A DNA stretch of 64,000 nucleotides, from assembly GCA_004020645.1 (NCBI GenBank), contig SAQL01000023.1, positions 1 through 64,000 on the forward strand, written 5' to 3'. Shown here piece after piece: positions 25,648 through 34,413 of the stretch. This stretch comes from Mesorhizobium sp. (GTDB lineage Bacteria > Pseudomonadota > Alphaproteobacteria > Rhizobiales > Rhizobiaceae). The translations under genes were made by a program, and so were the position numbers. Numbering within the stretch: the stretch's first letter is position 1; each line of letters starts with the position of its first letter. The notes beneath the pieces are model-generated. The model did no database searches, was not told the DNA's origin, and saw only the letters and a program-made list of their open reading frames with translations.

Positions 25648-26877
25648 TCAGCCCGGCATACCAGCCAACCTGAGCCCCTCCAGCAGAATGGCGAGGCCGC
25701 TTTCGTCGGCTAGGCCATCGAAAGATTGCGCCACCCCCGCAACGGTCTGCTCGGGCCGGTGCCCAAGCGCGGCCGTGACGACCCTGGCCGCTTCTTCCAG
25801 CCGGCCGGCATGAGCAAGGCTCGCGGCGAAGAGCCATCCTGGCCACCACCGCGCGTGTGCGAAAGTTCCGGCGCCATAGAGCGGGCCAAGTTCCTCTGCA
25901 GCTCGCGCCGGCTCTCCCGCGAGCAGGTAGCTCAGGCCAGCGACTTGACGGTGCCATTCGGGTGGTTTCGGACTTAGGCGCAGGGCCTGCTGGATTGTCA
26001 GGACCGCCTCGTCCGAACGCCCTGTCAGGGCCAGCGCTTGGGCAAGAACAGCGAGGTTGTCGGCATCCTCAGGATCGATCGTCACCGCTGCTCGGGCATT
26101 CGCAAGTGCGTCGACTGGCGAGCGCATCTCCGGAAAGGGGGAGAGGAGCCGCATTTCGGCGAGAAGCCGGTGCGGCCGCGCACCGCCGCCAAGCGCGACT
26201 GCGCGCTCCACCATCTCGAGCGCCCGCCCCATTTCGCGGCGACCGCCTCCCCACGCAAGGTGCTGAACTTCCAGCCAGTAGGTCAATCCGAGGCTTGACC
26301 AAGCCCCTGCATGCCCGGCATCCTCGGCCACCACGGCCTCGAGAAGTTCCCGTGCCTGTTCGTTATCTCCGCGCCGCCGCCAGTCCCGCGCCTCCAGCAG
26401 CGCGTCCGCTTTCACGACGGCTTGATCTGCCAAATCGGGGGCGACTAGGCCGTCCCGCGGTTGTGTCCACCAGAGAATGGTCATCGCAACTATGAGAGCT
26501 GCACTGAGCCCGCTCGCCCACACCATCCAGTGCTTCCGGCCCGCCGGGGCCGACCCCTCTGCATCTGAATCCTGGCCCACGAGCAGATATCCTCGCCTGG
26601 GCACCGTTCGCAGCAGGTTCGTCCCTTCCGGACCAAGTGCTCTGCGAATATCGCTGACGCACTGTGCAAGGGAGTCATCGGAGACGAACACGTCCGGCCA
26701 AGTCGCCTGAACAAGATCGTCCTTGCTGACCAGCTGTCCGCGCCGCTCCGCGAGCACCTCAAGGACCCGGTATGACTTCGGCCGCAGCAATCGGTCCATG
26801 CCGGCACCATCCTGAAGGCAGCCGCGCCTACGGTTCAGGACGAAATCGCCGAAGTGAATGCTGCGTGGGTAATCCAT
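25648..26877 (-). CDS. CadC-like winged-helix membrane regulator with TPR domain
   Basis: 409 residues. Residues 5-100 are an OmpR/CadC-type winged helix (LRPKSYRVLEVLAERRGQLV, RRALGPEG, RTVPRRGYLL). Residues 117-137 are one transmembrane helix (WMVWASGLSAALIVAMTILW). Residues 150-409 are helical TPR repeats that should lie in the periplasm. The layout implies direct membrane-to-promoter signalling without phosphorylation. The adjacent orphan periplasmic binding protein is a plausible partner for the TPR domain. Confidence 0.8.
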   Translation of the reverse strand: MDYPRSIHFGDFVLNRRRGCLQDGAGMDRLLRPKSYRVLEVLAERRGQLVSKDDLVQATWPDVFVSDDSLAQCVSDIRRALGPEGTNLLRTVPRRGYLLVGQDSDAEGSAPAGRKHWMVWASGLSAALIVAMTILWWTQPRDGLVAPDLADQAVVKADALLEARDWRRRGDNEQARELLEAVVAEDAGHAGAWSSLGLTYWLEVQHLAWGGGRREMGRALEMVERAVALGGGARPHRLLAEMRLLSPFPEMRSPVDALANARAAVTIDPEDADNLAVLAQALALTGRSDEAVLTIQQALRLSPKPPEWHRQVAGLSYLLAGEPARAAEELGPLYGAGTFAHARWWPGWLFAASLAHAGRLEEAARVVTAALGHRPEQTVAGVAQSFDGLADESGLAILLEGLRLAGMPG

Positions 26878-27000
26878 ACCGGATCCCGGGGGTGCTACGG
26901 CCAGATTATAGCAGGATTTCGGGAATCTTTCAGGGAGCTTTCATGACCTTCTGCGCCGGCCGGCCCAGCCTCGGCTTGCTCACCACCCGAGGAGGCTCCC

Positions 27001-27495
27001 ATGCGCAGATCAGTTTTAGTGCTCGCTGTCCTATGGCTTGCCGCGATGAATGCGGCCACCGCGGCCGAGCGGGTGGACACGCCGCCTGTCCTCCAGACAA
27101 TAGGTATGTGGCTGGCAGCGAACTACGACCTGCCGTTGGCGGAACCTCCCGCCCTTGTCACGGCGCCCGCGATCGAACTCGTCACGATGCGTTATGGCGC
27201 CGGGGCAACGATCTCGTCGCCGGAGGTCGTTGCCGTCTATGATGAAGACGTCAATACCATCTTTCTTGCCGCAGGCTGGACGGGCCGCACCCCGGCCGAA
27301 TTGTCGGTTCTGGTGCACGAGATGGTTCACCACCTCCAGGCCGCCGCCGAGATGCGCTTCGCCTGTCCGGGGGAGCGCGAGGCGCTCGCCTATCGTGCCC
27401 AGGAGGCTTGGCTTCGGCTGTTTGGTACGGACCTGAAAAGCACTTTTAACATCGACCCTGCGACACTGCTTGTCGCCACGGTATGCACTCATTAG
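27001..27495 (+). CDS. Secreted HExxH protein (DUF6647-like)
   Basis: 164 residues: signal peptide (RRSVLVLAVLWLAAMNAATA, cleaved near AERVDT), then a compact domain with VLVHEMVHHLQAAAEMRFAC. HEMVH is a zinc-metallopeptidase HExxH motif; a downstream Glu in CPGEREALAYRAQEAWL is suitably placed as third ligand. Likely periplasmic; peptidase activity is inferred only from the motif. It is divergent from the winged-helix regulator gene. Confidence 0.7.
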   Translation: MRRSVLVLAVLWLAAMNAATAAERVDTPPVLQTIGMWLAANYDLPLAEPPALVTAPAIELVTMRYGAGATISSPEVVAVYDEDVNTIFLAAGWTGRTPAELSVLVHEMVHHLQAAAEMRFACPGEREALAYRAQEAWLRLFGTDLKSTFNIDPATLLVATVCTH

Positions 27496-27759
27496 GCCGA
27501 CGAAAACGAAGAGCGAAAGCTCCTTCCTTGGACGCAAGTGGCCGGGCCGCCTGCGGCAAAAAAAGAGGAAGCGGATGTTAGCCTGCAAGGCCCCGCGCCA
27601 CATGAGGCGCATACCGGTCCAGCAGCTTGGGGGCCGACAGCGGACTGGCAGCTTTGGCCCTCGGATCTTCAATAGCTGACCTTCAAGTCGGTGCGAGTAA
27701 CGTCGTGACGTGACCTATTACTGCCGTTGAAAGGGTTGTGACGTATGGCAACTCGCGTA

Positions 27760-27779
27760 GCGTAATGCAGACATTACGC
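27760..27779. promoter_or_regulatory. Perfect inverted repeat GCGTAATG-N4-CATTACGC
   Basis: An 8-bp perfect dyad with a four-base centre in the 348-base gap between the HExxH gene and the truncated reductase. It could be an operator or a weak bidirectional hairpin. Nothing else in 27496-27843 is supported. Confidence 0.4.
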
Positions 27780-27843
27780 ATCGTGGAACACGTTGGCAGC
27801 GATTTCGATCAAAATAGCACCAGAAAAACGGGTTTGGCGCGAG

Positions 27844-28221
27844 CTATCCCTGGATACGGCGATATACCCGGTCGAGCGCATCCGTTAGTGCCTTGGTTCC
27901 GCCTTTACGGTCGAAGTCCTCAAAGACCTGCTCGTTCAGCCCACCTTTGATGACAATGGCCTGGCCCTGGCGGAAGCGAAGAGCCTTGATGACATCTTCA
28001 GGAATTTGTGGCCGAACGGCGAGGAAGAGTACGTCCGAGGCGTCGACGACGGCCTGGTTGTCATTTGCGATCTGAACTAACGGGAAACGGGCAGCGAGAC
28101 GGGCGGCGGTTTCGGCGCTTCTTGGCGAAACGATAACCTGGGATAGTTCCAACTTCGAGCCGAGGAATCCCGTCACCATCGCTTCGGTGATCGCACCGGT
28201 TCCCACGAAACCAAATTTCAT
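27844..28221 (-). pseudogene. Pyrroline-5-carboxylate reductase-like gene with an internal deletion
   Basis: 125 residues against about 260 for the family. Residues 1-90 are the N-terminal Rossmann half (MKFGFVGTGAITEAMVTGFL, then VLFLAVRPQIPEDVIKALRF). Residues 92-125 match the extreme C-terminus of a full-length ProC-type protein (GGLNEQVFEDFDRKGGTKAL). The middle, including the dimerisation and catalytic part, is missing in frame, with the junction near 27948. The gene follows the GntR regulator by 13 bases. An active enzyme is not expected. Confidence 0.8.
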
Positions 28222-28234
28222 ATGCGATTCCGGA

Positions 28235-28951
28235 TCACTGCGCCGCCTGAAGCGACCCTAGCGTGACGTCCGTCGTATAGTTTTCCCGCATGAAGTTGAT
28301 GAAGTTGTCCTGGAACTGACGCGTGTGGGCGTGGGCCAGTTCATCCGCCAGCTCTACGTCCTTCGCCCTGATGGCATCGAGCATCAGCTGATGCTCGTCG
28401 GTTAGCAGGTAGCCTTCATGCGTCCGCTCCAGATACTCGAAATGCAGGTGCAGCATGCGCTGCCCCTGGTTCAGCAGCCGCTCGTAAAATGACGCCAGGA
28501 ATGGGTTCTTGCCTGCATACGCGACTGCCATATGAAATTGCTTGTTGGCCTCCGACATCCGGAGATGGTTGCCGGTCCGAACGGCGGCTTCGAACTCCTT
28601 CTGACGCCGCGCGATGATCTTGAGATCGGCATCGGTACGCAATGCGGCTGCCAGGCGCGTGTTCACGCGTTGCGCGAGGTCCAAGGCTTCCACATATTTC
28701 GGGAAGGTGGCGACCTCAATTGGCGCAACGATCGTGCTTCGGTTTGAGAGCGTGACGACGAGGTCTTCGCCAGACAGGCGGATCAACGCCTCCCTGACAG
28801 GAGAGCGGGACATGTCGAACCGCTCTGCAAGTGTCGTCTCATCAAGAAGCTGTCCCGGCTGCAGAGTCAGGGAAAGGATTTCGTTCCGGAGCGTCTCGTA
28901 GACGCTCTTCCAGCCAGTTCCCCTGGCTCGCTTCACTTCCAAATCAGACAC
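28235..28951 (-). CDS. GntR/FCD-family regulator of the hydroxyproline cluster
   Basis: About 238 residues. Residues 10-75 are a GntR winged helix (LAERFDMSRSPVREALIRLS). Residues 85-225 are an FCD ligand-binding domain with metal-binding Asp/His positions (ANKQFHMAVAYAGKNPFLAS, DEHQLMLDAIRAKD). I prefer the GTG at 28951 (SDLEVKRARG) over the ATG at 28999. It is divergent from the transporter and catabolic genes. The twin palindromes at 29031-29078 are its probable binding sites. Confidence 0.85.
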   Translation of the reverse strand: MSDLEVKRARGTGWKSVYETLRNEILSLTLQPGQLLDETTLAERFDMSRSPVREALIRLSGEDLVVTLSNRSTIVAPIEVATFPKYVEALDLAQRVNTRLAAALRTDADLKIIARRQKEFEAAVRTGNHLRMSEANKQFHMAVAYAGKNPFLASFYERLLNQGQRMLHLHFEYLERTHEGYLLTDEHQLMLDAIRAKDVELADELAHAHTRQFQDNFINFMRENYTTDVTLGSLQAAQ

Positions 28952-29023
28952 CTTAGGTCCCTTTCGCCGCCTGAGGGAACACATGGGGCCACAAGCCACC
29001 TACCTGCAATGTAATTTTTCCGC

Positions 29024-29078
29024 TTGACTTTGTCGACACGTAGACGACATAAATTATTCTGTCGACACGTAGACGACA
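29024..29078 (+). promoter_or_regulatory. Promoter with two 19-bp palindromic operators
   Basis: TGTCGACACGTAGACGACA occurs twice, at 29031-29049 and 29060-29078, as identical direct copies 29 bases apart; each has the dyad TGTCG-N9-CGACA. The first lies exactly between a TTGACT (29024-29029) and a CATAAA (29048-29053), an acceptable -35/-10 pair with an 18-base spacer. Repressor binding there would block the promoter. The GntR protein encoded just to the left is the obvious candidate. Confidence 0.8.
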
Positions 29079-29145
29079 AGACAATGAACAAGAGCGGCTC
29101 CAAGCCGACGAGCGGAACCACGCGCCTTGCGCTTAAAAAAAGGGA

Positions 29146-29979
29146 ATGACGATGCTTTCGAAAATGCTTTCGCCCGTCATGCGGGCGCTGCCTGCGCTTG
29201 CCTGAGGTATCGCAACGACTTCAGCTTTCGCCCAGGCCGGCGGCAGTTACTGGCAAGGCGTCCAGAATGCTGGTGTAGTGCGCTGTGGCGCGGCCGTCGC
29301 GCCGCCATACGTGATGCGCGATCCAGCCACCGGAGAATATTCGGGGTTCTTCGCCGACCTCTGCCGCGGATTTGCCGATGCCCTGAAGGTGAAGCCGGAA
29401 TTCGTCGACACGACCTGGGACAACATCGTTGCTGGCCTTCAGGCCGGGAAATGGGACCTTTCGCTGGCGCTTAACCGGACGCCTGCTCGCGCCATGGCCG
29501 TGCAGTTCTCCATCCCGGCCATGGAGTACCAGATCTCGCTCGCCTACAACAAAGAAAACCCGAAGATACCGGCGGGCGCTGCTTCCGTCGCCGACATCGA
29601 CAAGGAAGGAGTGACGCTTGCCGTGATGTCCGGGACTGCACAGGACAAGGCAATCTCGGCCGCGGTGAAGAATGCAACGATCCTGCGCCTGCCAGGCAAC
29701 GACGAGACCCGTCTGGCCATCGTTTCCAGGCGTGCCGATATCCTGGTGGATGCATCGGACACCAATCAGCTGTTCACCCAATCCAATCCTGACTGGGCGG
29801 TTGCGATGAACCCGACGCCGGCGCTGGCAAAGCAAGGCGTAGCCTTCGGCTTGCCTCATCAGCTGACTGCAGCGGACGTTGAGGTCGTCAACATCTTCCT
29901 CGAGGAGAAGGTCGCCACAGGCGAAGTCGACGCGCTGATCCGCAAGGCCGTCGATGAAGTGCTCAAGGGAGCGCAGTAA
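29146..29979 (+). pseudogene. Amino-acid ABC binding protein with an in-frame TGA in the signal peptide
   Basis: From ATG 29146 the frame reads MTMLSKMLSPVMRALPALA, then TGA at 29203-29205, then in the same frame GIATTSAFAQAGGSYWQGVQ and a full family-3 binding protein (PYVMRDPATGEYSGFFADLC, then VASRAD-type lobes, to VDEVLKGAQ). Without the stop it would be 277 residues with a normal signal peptide cut after AFAQA. It heads the ABC importer expected to bring in hydroxyproline. Starts after the stop would give a protein without export signal. Nonsense mutation or base-call error. Confidence 0.8.
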
Positions 29980-29987
29980 ACCAGGTT

Positions 29988-30014
29988 GGGCCGGGCGTTG
30001 ATCCGGCCCGGCCC
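29988..30014 (+). terminator. Hairpin after the binding-protein gene
   Basis: GGGCCGGG and CCCGGCCC (extended by one C-G pair) form an 8-9 bp stem nine bases after the stop codon. Such hairpins commonly give higher expression of the binding protein than of the permease genes behind it. It is followed by TTT only. Confidence 0.5.
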
Positions 30015-30049
30015 TTTCCGCTTCTGACTTCGCTCTCAGGACTGGTTCA

Positions 30050-30829
30050 ATGACAGCTCCCATCACTCCGCCGCTTGTGAGAATGCAGAGCCTCCACAAA
30101 AGCTACGGGCCTGCGATCCAGGTCCTCAAAGGACTCGACATCGAGATGCAGCCCGGCGAGCGGTTGGTCGTAATCGGGCCGAGCGGCGGCGGCAAGAGCA
30201 CGCTGCTCCGCGTCATGATGGGCCTGGAGAAAATCGACCGCGGATCGATCATGTTCGGCGGCAAACCTTACATTTCGTCGGATGGCCTGGACAAGAAGAC
30301 CAAGATCGACACCGAAGTGCGTCGGTCCATCGGCATGGTGTTCCAGCACTACACGCTATTTCCGCATCTGAACGTCGTGGAGAACCTGATCCTGGCGCCC
30401 TGCAAGGTTCGCAAAGAGCGGAAGTCGGACGCTACGGAGCGGGCCGTGGGCTTACTCACCCGGTTTGGACTGGCCGGCAAGGCAAAGGCTTATCCGTCGC
30501 AGCTTTCCGGCGGCCAGAAGCAGCGCGTGGCGATCGCCCGCGCGCTGATGCTCGATCCGAAGTTGATGCTCTTCGATGAAGTGACTTCGGCTCTCGATCC
30601 GGAACTCGTTGCCGAGGTGGAGCAAGTCATCCTTCAGCTTGCAGCGCAGAAAATGCCGATGATGATCGTCACGCACGATATGTGGTTCGCGAAGAACATC
30701 GCCTCGCGTGTGATTTTCTGTGCCGGTGGCGTCGTTGTCGAAGACGGCCCGCCCGAGCAGGTTCTCGGCTCTCCAAAGGAAGAGAGAACCAGGGATTTCA
30801 TCGACCGCGTCTTCCACATCCGGCAGTAG
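30050..30829 (+). CDS. Polar amino acid ABC transporter ATPase
   Basis: 259 residues, GlnQ/HisP class. Walker A GPSGGGKST, signature LSGGQKQR and Walker B LMLFDEVTSALD are intact, as is the switch His in VTHDMWF. It sits on the inner face of the membrane and powers the two permeases that follow 10 and 693 bases later. By context the substrate is hydroxyproline or proline, equivalent to the Sinorhizobium hydroxyproline importer. Confidence 0.9.
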   Translation: MTAPITPPLVRMQSLHKSYGPAIQVLKGLDIEMQPGERLVVIGPSGGGKSTLLRVMMGLEKIDRGSIMFGGKPYISSDGLDKKTKIDTEVRRSIGMVFQHYTLFPHLNVVENLILAPCKVRKERKSDATERAVGLLTRFGLAGKAKAYPSQLSGGQKQRVAIARALMLDPKLMLFDEVTSALDPELVAEVEQVILQLAAQKMPMMIVTHDMWFAKNIASRVIFCAGGVVVEDGPPEQVLGSPKEERTRDFIDRVFHIRQ

Positions 30830-30838
30830 GGGACGGAG

Positions 30839-31501
30839 ATGAATTATTCGTTCGATTTCCAGTCCATTTCCTTCGCTCCTCTGTGGGAGGGGCTGATGGT
30901 CACCCTCGAACTCACCGCTGCGGCAAACATCATAGGCATCGTCGGCGGCTTCCTGCTGGCTTTGCTGATCATGAGTCCCATTGCCGTGATCCGGCTACCG
31001 GCGATGCTGTTCGTTGAGTTCTTCCGATGCACCCCTGCCATCGTGCAGATCGTCTGGTTCTTCTACTGCGTGCCGATGCTGTTCAACGTCTTCCTCGGGT
31101 CGATGACGATGGGCATCCTGGCGCTTGGATTCAACCTCATGGCCTTTAACGCCGAGGCCTACCGCGCCTCTATTCAGGCCGTGCCTCGGGAGCAGATCGA
31201 CGCCGGAATCGCTCTTGGTCTCAATCCGTTACAGCGAATTCTCTACATCGTGCTGCCGACGGCCTTTCGCGCGTCGATACCGGTGCTGCTGACGAATGGG
31301 ATCGGCATTTTTCAGCAGAGCGCTTTGGTCGCTATCGTAGCCGTCCAGGACCTGATGTATCAGGGCAAGACGCTTGCCACCGAGACATACCGGCCTATCG
31401 AAACCTTCACGGTGGTCGCACTCATCTATTTCGCCGTCTCTTTCCCGGTGACGCAGGTCGTTGGCTATTTCGAGCGCCGACGCCACCTTCTGATGAGCTG
31501 A
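30839..31501 (+). CDS. Polar amino acid ABC permease 1
   Basis: 220 residues with about five membrane helices. The His/Glu/Gln-type permease signature is present: VEFFRCTPAIVQIVWFFY, and the EAA loop YRASIQAVPREQIDAGIALG. ATG follows GGGGACGGAG. It forms the channel with the next permease. Confidence 0.9.
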   Translation: MNYSFDFQSISFAPLWEGLMVTLELTAAANIIGIVGGFLLALLIMSPIAVIRLPAMLFVEFFRCTPAIVQIVWFFYCVPMLFNVFLGSMTMGILALGFNLMAFNAEAYRASIQAVPREQIDAGIALGLNPLQRILYIVLPTAFRASIPVLLTNGIGIFQQSALVAIVAVQDLMYQGKTLATETYRPIETFTVVALIYFAVSFPVTQVVGYFERRRHLLMS

Positions 31502-31511
31502 GGAAGGTATC

Positions 31512-32177
31512 ATGGCCTTGGATTTTTCGATCATTCTTCGGTTTCAGGATGCGCTGCTTCTTGGTCTTTGGATGACGCTCAAGCTTACGCTGATTTGCGT
31601 GATCCTGGGCTGCACATTCGGCTTTCTAGTGGGCCTTGCCCGCACATCGCGAAGCTTGGCGCTGCGGGCTATCTCCAGCGTCTACGTCGAGTTCTTCCGG
31701 GGCACACCCGTCCTGATCCAGCTCTTCTGGATATTTTTCTGCCTGCCGATGATCCTTGGGATAGAGCTGTCCAACCTGGCGTCTGGCGTGATCGCCCTGA
31801 CGCTTTACATGGGTGCGATCACCAGCGAGACTTTCAGGGCCTCGTTGAAGTCCGTGGGCCCCGAGCAGCTGGACGCCTGTATCGCGCTCGGCCTGCCGCG
31901 CCGCAATCAGGTCACCAACGTGATACTTCCTCAGGCTGTTCTGCGCGCCATCCCGACGCTTCTGTCGAACTGCGTCAGCCTCTTTAAGGAAAGCGCTCTG
32001 GTGTCCGCTGTCGGCATGGCCGACCTGATGTTTGTCGGCCAGAACATCTCCAACAACACCGCACGGCCCGTCGAAGTCCTCACCATCGTCGCGCTGATCT
32101 ACTTCGTCATCGCATTCCCGCTTACGCGCGCGGTCTCGCTGATCGAACGCCGCATCCTCGCGAAACTCGCGATCTGA
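31512..32177 (+). CDS. Polar amino acid ABC permease 2
   Basis: 221 residues, paralogous to the preceding permease, ten bases downstream of it. EFFRGTPVLIQLFWIFFCLP and the EAA loop FRASLKSVGPEQLDACIALG are intact. Five membrane helices are apparent. Confidence 0.9.
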   Translation: MALDFSIILRFQDALLLGLWMTLKLTLICVILGCTFGFLVGLARTSRSLALRAISSVYVEFFRGTPVLIQLFWIFFCLPMILGIELSNLASGVIALTLYMGAITSETFRASLKSVGPEQLDACIALGLPRRNQVTNVILPQAVLRAIPTLLSNCVSLFKESALVSAVGMADLMFVGQNISNNTARPVEVLTIVALIYFVIAFPLTRAVSLIERRILAKLAI

Positions 32178-32209
32178 CGCCAACCGAATTCTGCAAATGG
32201 AGACTTCCC

Positions 32210-33088
32210 ATGAAACTTAAAGGCGTGATGCCTGCTCTTGTCACCCCGTTCGATGCGGACGCCAAGGTCGATTTCCCGGCGCTCGAGAAGCACATGCTGA
32301 GCCTGCGAGCGGCAGGCGTGACCGGCTGGGTGCCTTGCGGTTCGACCGGAGAATATTTCTCGATGTCCAACAAGGAGCGGGAAGACGTGCTGAGGTTCGT
32401 CAAGGATTTCGCCAGTGAGGATGAAGTGCTCATTGCGGGCACCAACGCGCCGGCGACCCGCGAAGTGATCGAAAACACGGCGCGCGCCAAGGGAATCGGG
32501 TACGACATCGTGCTGCTGGCGACGCCGTTCTATACCCGCCCGACGCAGGATGAATTGCTGAAGCACTATCGCGCTGTGCTCGATGCCGTGGACGTCAGCC
32601 TCGTTCTCTACAACTATCCTCCCAAGGACGGAGTCGAGATTTCCTTCGAGCTGATGGACGCACTGGCCGACCATCCGCGCGTGATCGGCATCAAGGAAAG
32701 CTCGGGCGTTCTGCAGCGCGCCGTCGACATTTACTCCCGCTACAAGGGACGCATCGACCTTATTTCCGGATCGGACGATATTGCGCTCGACTTAATGTTC
32801 TGGGGCGCCGACTGCTGGATATGCGGCCCGGCGAATTGCATGGCCAAGGCCTGTTGCGAACTGGACCGCACGTTCCGGTCCGGCGAACTCGACAGAGCGC
32901 GTGAGCAGATGGCTGTTCTCTACCGGGCGATGAACATCCTGGAGAGCGGCAAGTTCGTGCAGAAGATCAAATATGGCTGCGAACTCCAGGGCACGCCGGT
33001 CGGCGAGTGCCGCGCGCCACTTGGGCCTCTAACAACCGAGGAAAAGGCCGAGTTCAAGGCGGCTATGGCGCCGGTCCTGAGCCGGTAA
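32210..33088 (+). CDS. DapA-family deaminase (predicted 1-pyrroline-4-hydroxy-2-carboxylate deaminase)
   Basis: 292 residues, N-acetylneuraminate lyase/DHDPS superfamily. The Schiff-base Lys is Lys162 (VIGIKESSG), the catalytic Tyr is Tyr134 (VLYNYPP), and the substrate loop is PCGSTGEYF. In hydroxyproline clusters this family converts 1-pyrroline-4-hydroxy-2-carboxylate to 2-oxoglutarate semialdehyde plus ammonia. The flanking dehydrogenase, aldehyde dehydrogenase and epimerase make that role likely here, although the sequence alone would also allow an aldolase. Confidence 0.85.
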   Translation: MKLKGVMPALVTPFDADAKVDFPALEKHMLSLRAAGVTGWVPCGSTGEYFSMSNKEREDVLRFVKDFASEDEVLIAGTNAPATREVIENTARAKGIGYDIVLLATPFYTRPTQDELLKHYRAVLDAVDVSLVLYNYPPKDGVEISFELMDALADHPRVIGIKESSGVLQRAVDIYSRYKGRIDLISGSDDIALDLMFWGADCWICGPANCMAKACCELDRTFRSGELDRAREQMAVLYRAMNILESGKFVQKIKYGCELQGTPVGECRAPLGPLTTEEKAEFKAAMAPVLSR

Positions 33089-33139
33089 CCGGAAGCGTTC
33101 CCGGAATATCCCGCTGTACACCCGCTGCGAGGACATATC

Positions 33140-34378
33140 GTGTCTCATATCGCCGTGATCGGGGCCGGTATTGTCGGCGTTGCCATAGCTTTCGAACTGC
33201 AGCGGCGCGGATTCGCCGTCGTCCTGATCGACAGGGACGAGCCGGGCAAGGGCGCGTCCTATGGCAACATGGCCAGCATTGCGATCACTGAGTTCATGCC
33301 CGCCTCCCGGCCGTCGGTCTGGGCGCAAATGCCGAAATGGCTGCTCGATCCCGAGGGTCCGGTGAGGATCCGGCCCTCCTACCTGCCAAAGCTCACCCCC
33401 TGGTTCCTTCGTTTCCTCGAAGCGAGCCGACCGTCTCGCGTAAAAGCGCTCGAGGCCGCAGGTGCGGTTCTCTGCCGGCGAGTATACGAAGATCTCGACG
33501 CCCTGCTGAAGGCCGCTGGGCTCTCCGGCCTGCTCAGCACGGAGGGATGCCTCAGCCTCTATGCCAACGAATCCGAGTTCAAGGCGGACCGAGAGCATAT
33601 AGAGGTTCTCGAGCGGTTCGGGTTCCGGCACGACATCCTTGTCGGCGAGGCCATCCGCGATCTGGAGCCGGCGCTCACGACGAAGATTGGTCGTGCCGTT
33701 CTTTTTCCGGACAACCGTTCGGTCGCCGACCCCTACCGCTTAGTCGTAGCGCTGGCCGAGAAATTCCAGGCGCTTGGAGGAAAGGTCGAAACGGGTGAGG
33801 TCGTCGGCTTCGAGGAAGGCAATGGCAGCGACACCGCAGTCCGGCTGAAGGACGGCCGGCGCATGGCCGCAGCCACGACCGTGCTTTGCGCCGGGGCCTA
33901 TACAGGAAGGCTCTCACGCCTCCTCGGCGAACCGATTCCGCTGGAAACCGAGCGCGGCTACCACACCCAGATCATGTCTCCGGGTGTGTCGATGCGCCAC
34001 TCCATCATTTGGCCGGCGCGGGCTTTCATGGTCACACCGACCGCGGGAGGCATTCGGGTCGGCGGAACCGTGGAGATGGCAGGTCTCGATGCGCCCCCGG
34101 ATTTTCGGCGGGCAAAGGTGCTGGTGAAGCGCGCGAAGGAAGCGCTCCCCGACCTTCGCGCGGATGATGCCTCCGAATGGATGGGACACCGCCCGGCAAT
34201 GCCGGATACCGTTCCCATTATCGGACCGTCGGCGAAGCGCCGGGGTGTCCTTTACGCCACCGGTCACGGCCATCTCGGACTGACCTATGCGGCGACCACC
34301 GCGCGCCTGATCGGGGATCTCGTCGCAGGCGTAGAGCCACCCATCGATCTCAAGCCGTACCGCGTGAACCGCTTCTGA
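33140..34378 (+). CDS. FAD-dependent D-amino acid (predicted D-hydroxyproline) dehydrogenase
   Basis: 412 residues, DadA/DAO fold. The FAD-binding dinucleotide fold is at the N-terminus (HIAVIGAGIVGVAIAFELQR), and the C-terminal FAD motif reads YATGHGHLGLTYAATTARLI. Expected to oxidise cis-4-hydroxy-D-proline to 1-pyrroline-4-hydroxy-2-carboxylate at the membrane, passing electrons to the respiratory chain. The start is a GTG. Frame and length match the single-subunit class. Confidence 0.85.
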   Translation: MSHIAVIGAGIVGVAIAFELQRRGFAVVLIDRDEPGKGASYGNMASIAITEFMPASRPSVWAQMPKWLLDPEGPVRIRPSYLPKLTPWFLRFLEASRPSRVKALEAAGAVLCRRVYEDLDALLKAAGLSGLLSTEGCLSLYANESEFKADREHIEVLERFGFRHDILVGEAIRDLEPALTTKIGRAVLFPDNRSVADPYRLVVALAEKFQALGGKVETGEVVGFEEGNGSDTAVRLKDGRRMAAATTVLCAGAYTGRLSRLLGEPIPLETERGYHTQIMSPGVSMRHSIIWPARAFMVTPTAGGIRVGGTVEMAGLDAPPDFRRAKVLVKRAKEALPDLRADDASEWMGHRPAMPDTVPIIGPSAKRRGVLYATGHGHLGLTYAATTARLIGDLVAGVEPPIDLKPYRVNRF

Positions 34379-34413
34379 CAAACGATGCGGTGAAACGAAG
34401 AACAGGAGCCGAA

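Noticed and set aside
28999-29145. Possible CRISPR-like repeat because of the two identical 19-mers
   Set aside because: Only two copies, palindromic, and positioned on a promoter; this is an operator pair, not an array.
34177-34413. N-terminal extension of the aldehyde dehydrogenase frame
   Set aside because: It overlaps the FAD dehydrogenase gene and is not family-like; the ATG at 34414 has a good ribosome-binding site and the normal N-terminus.
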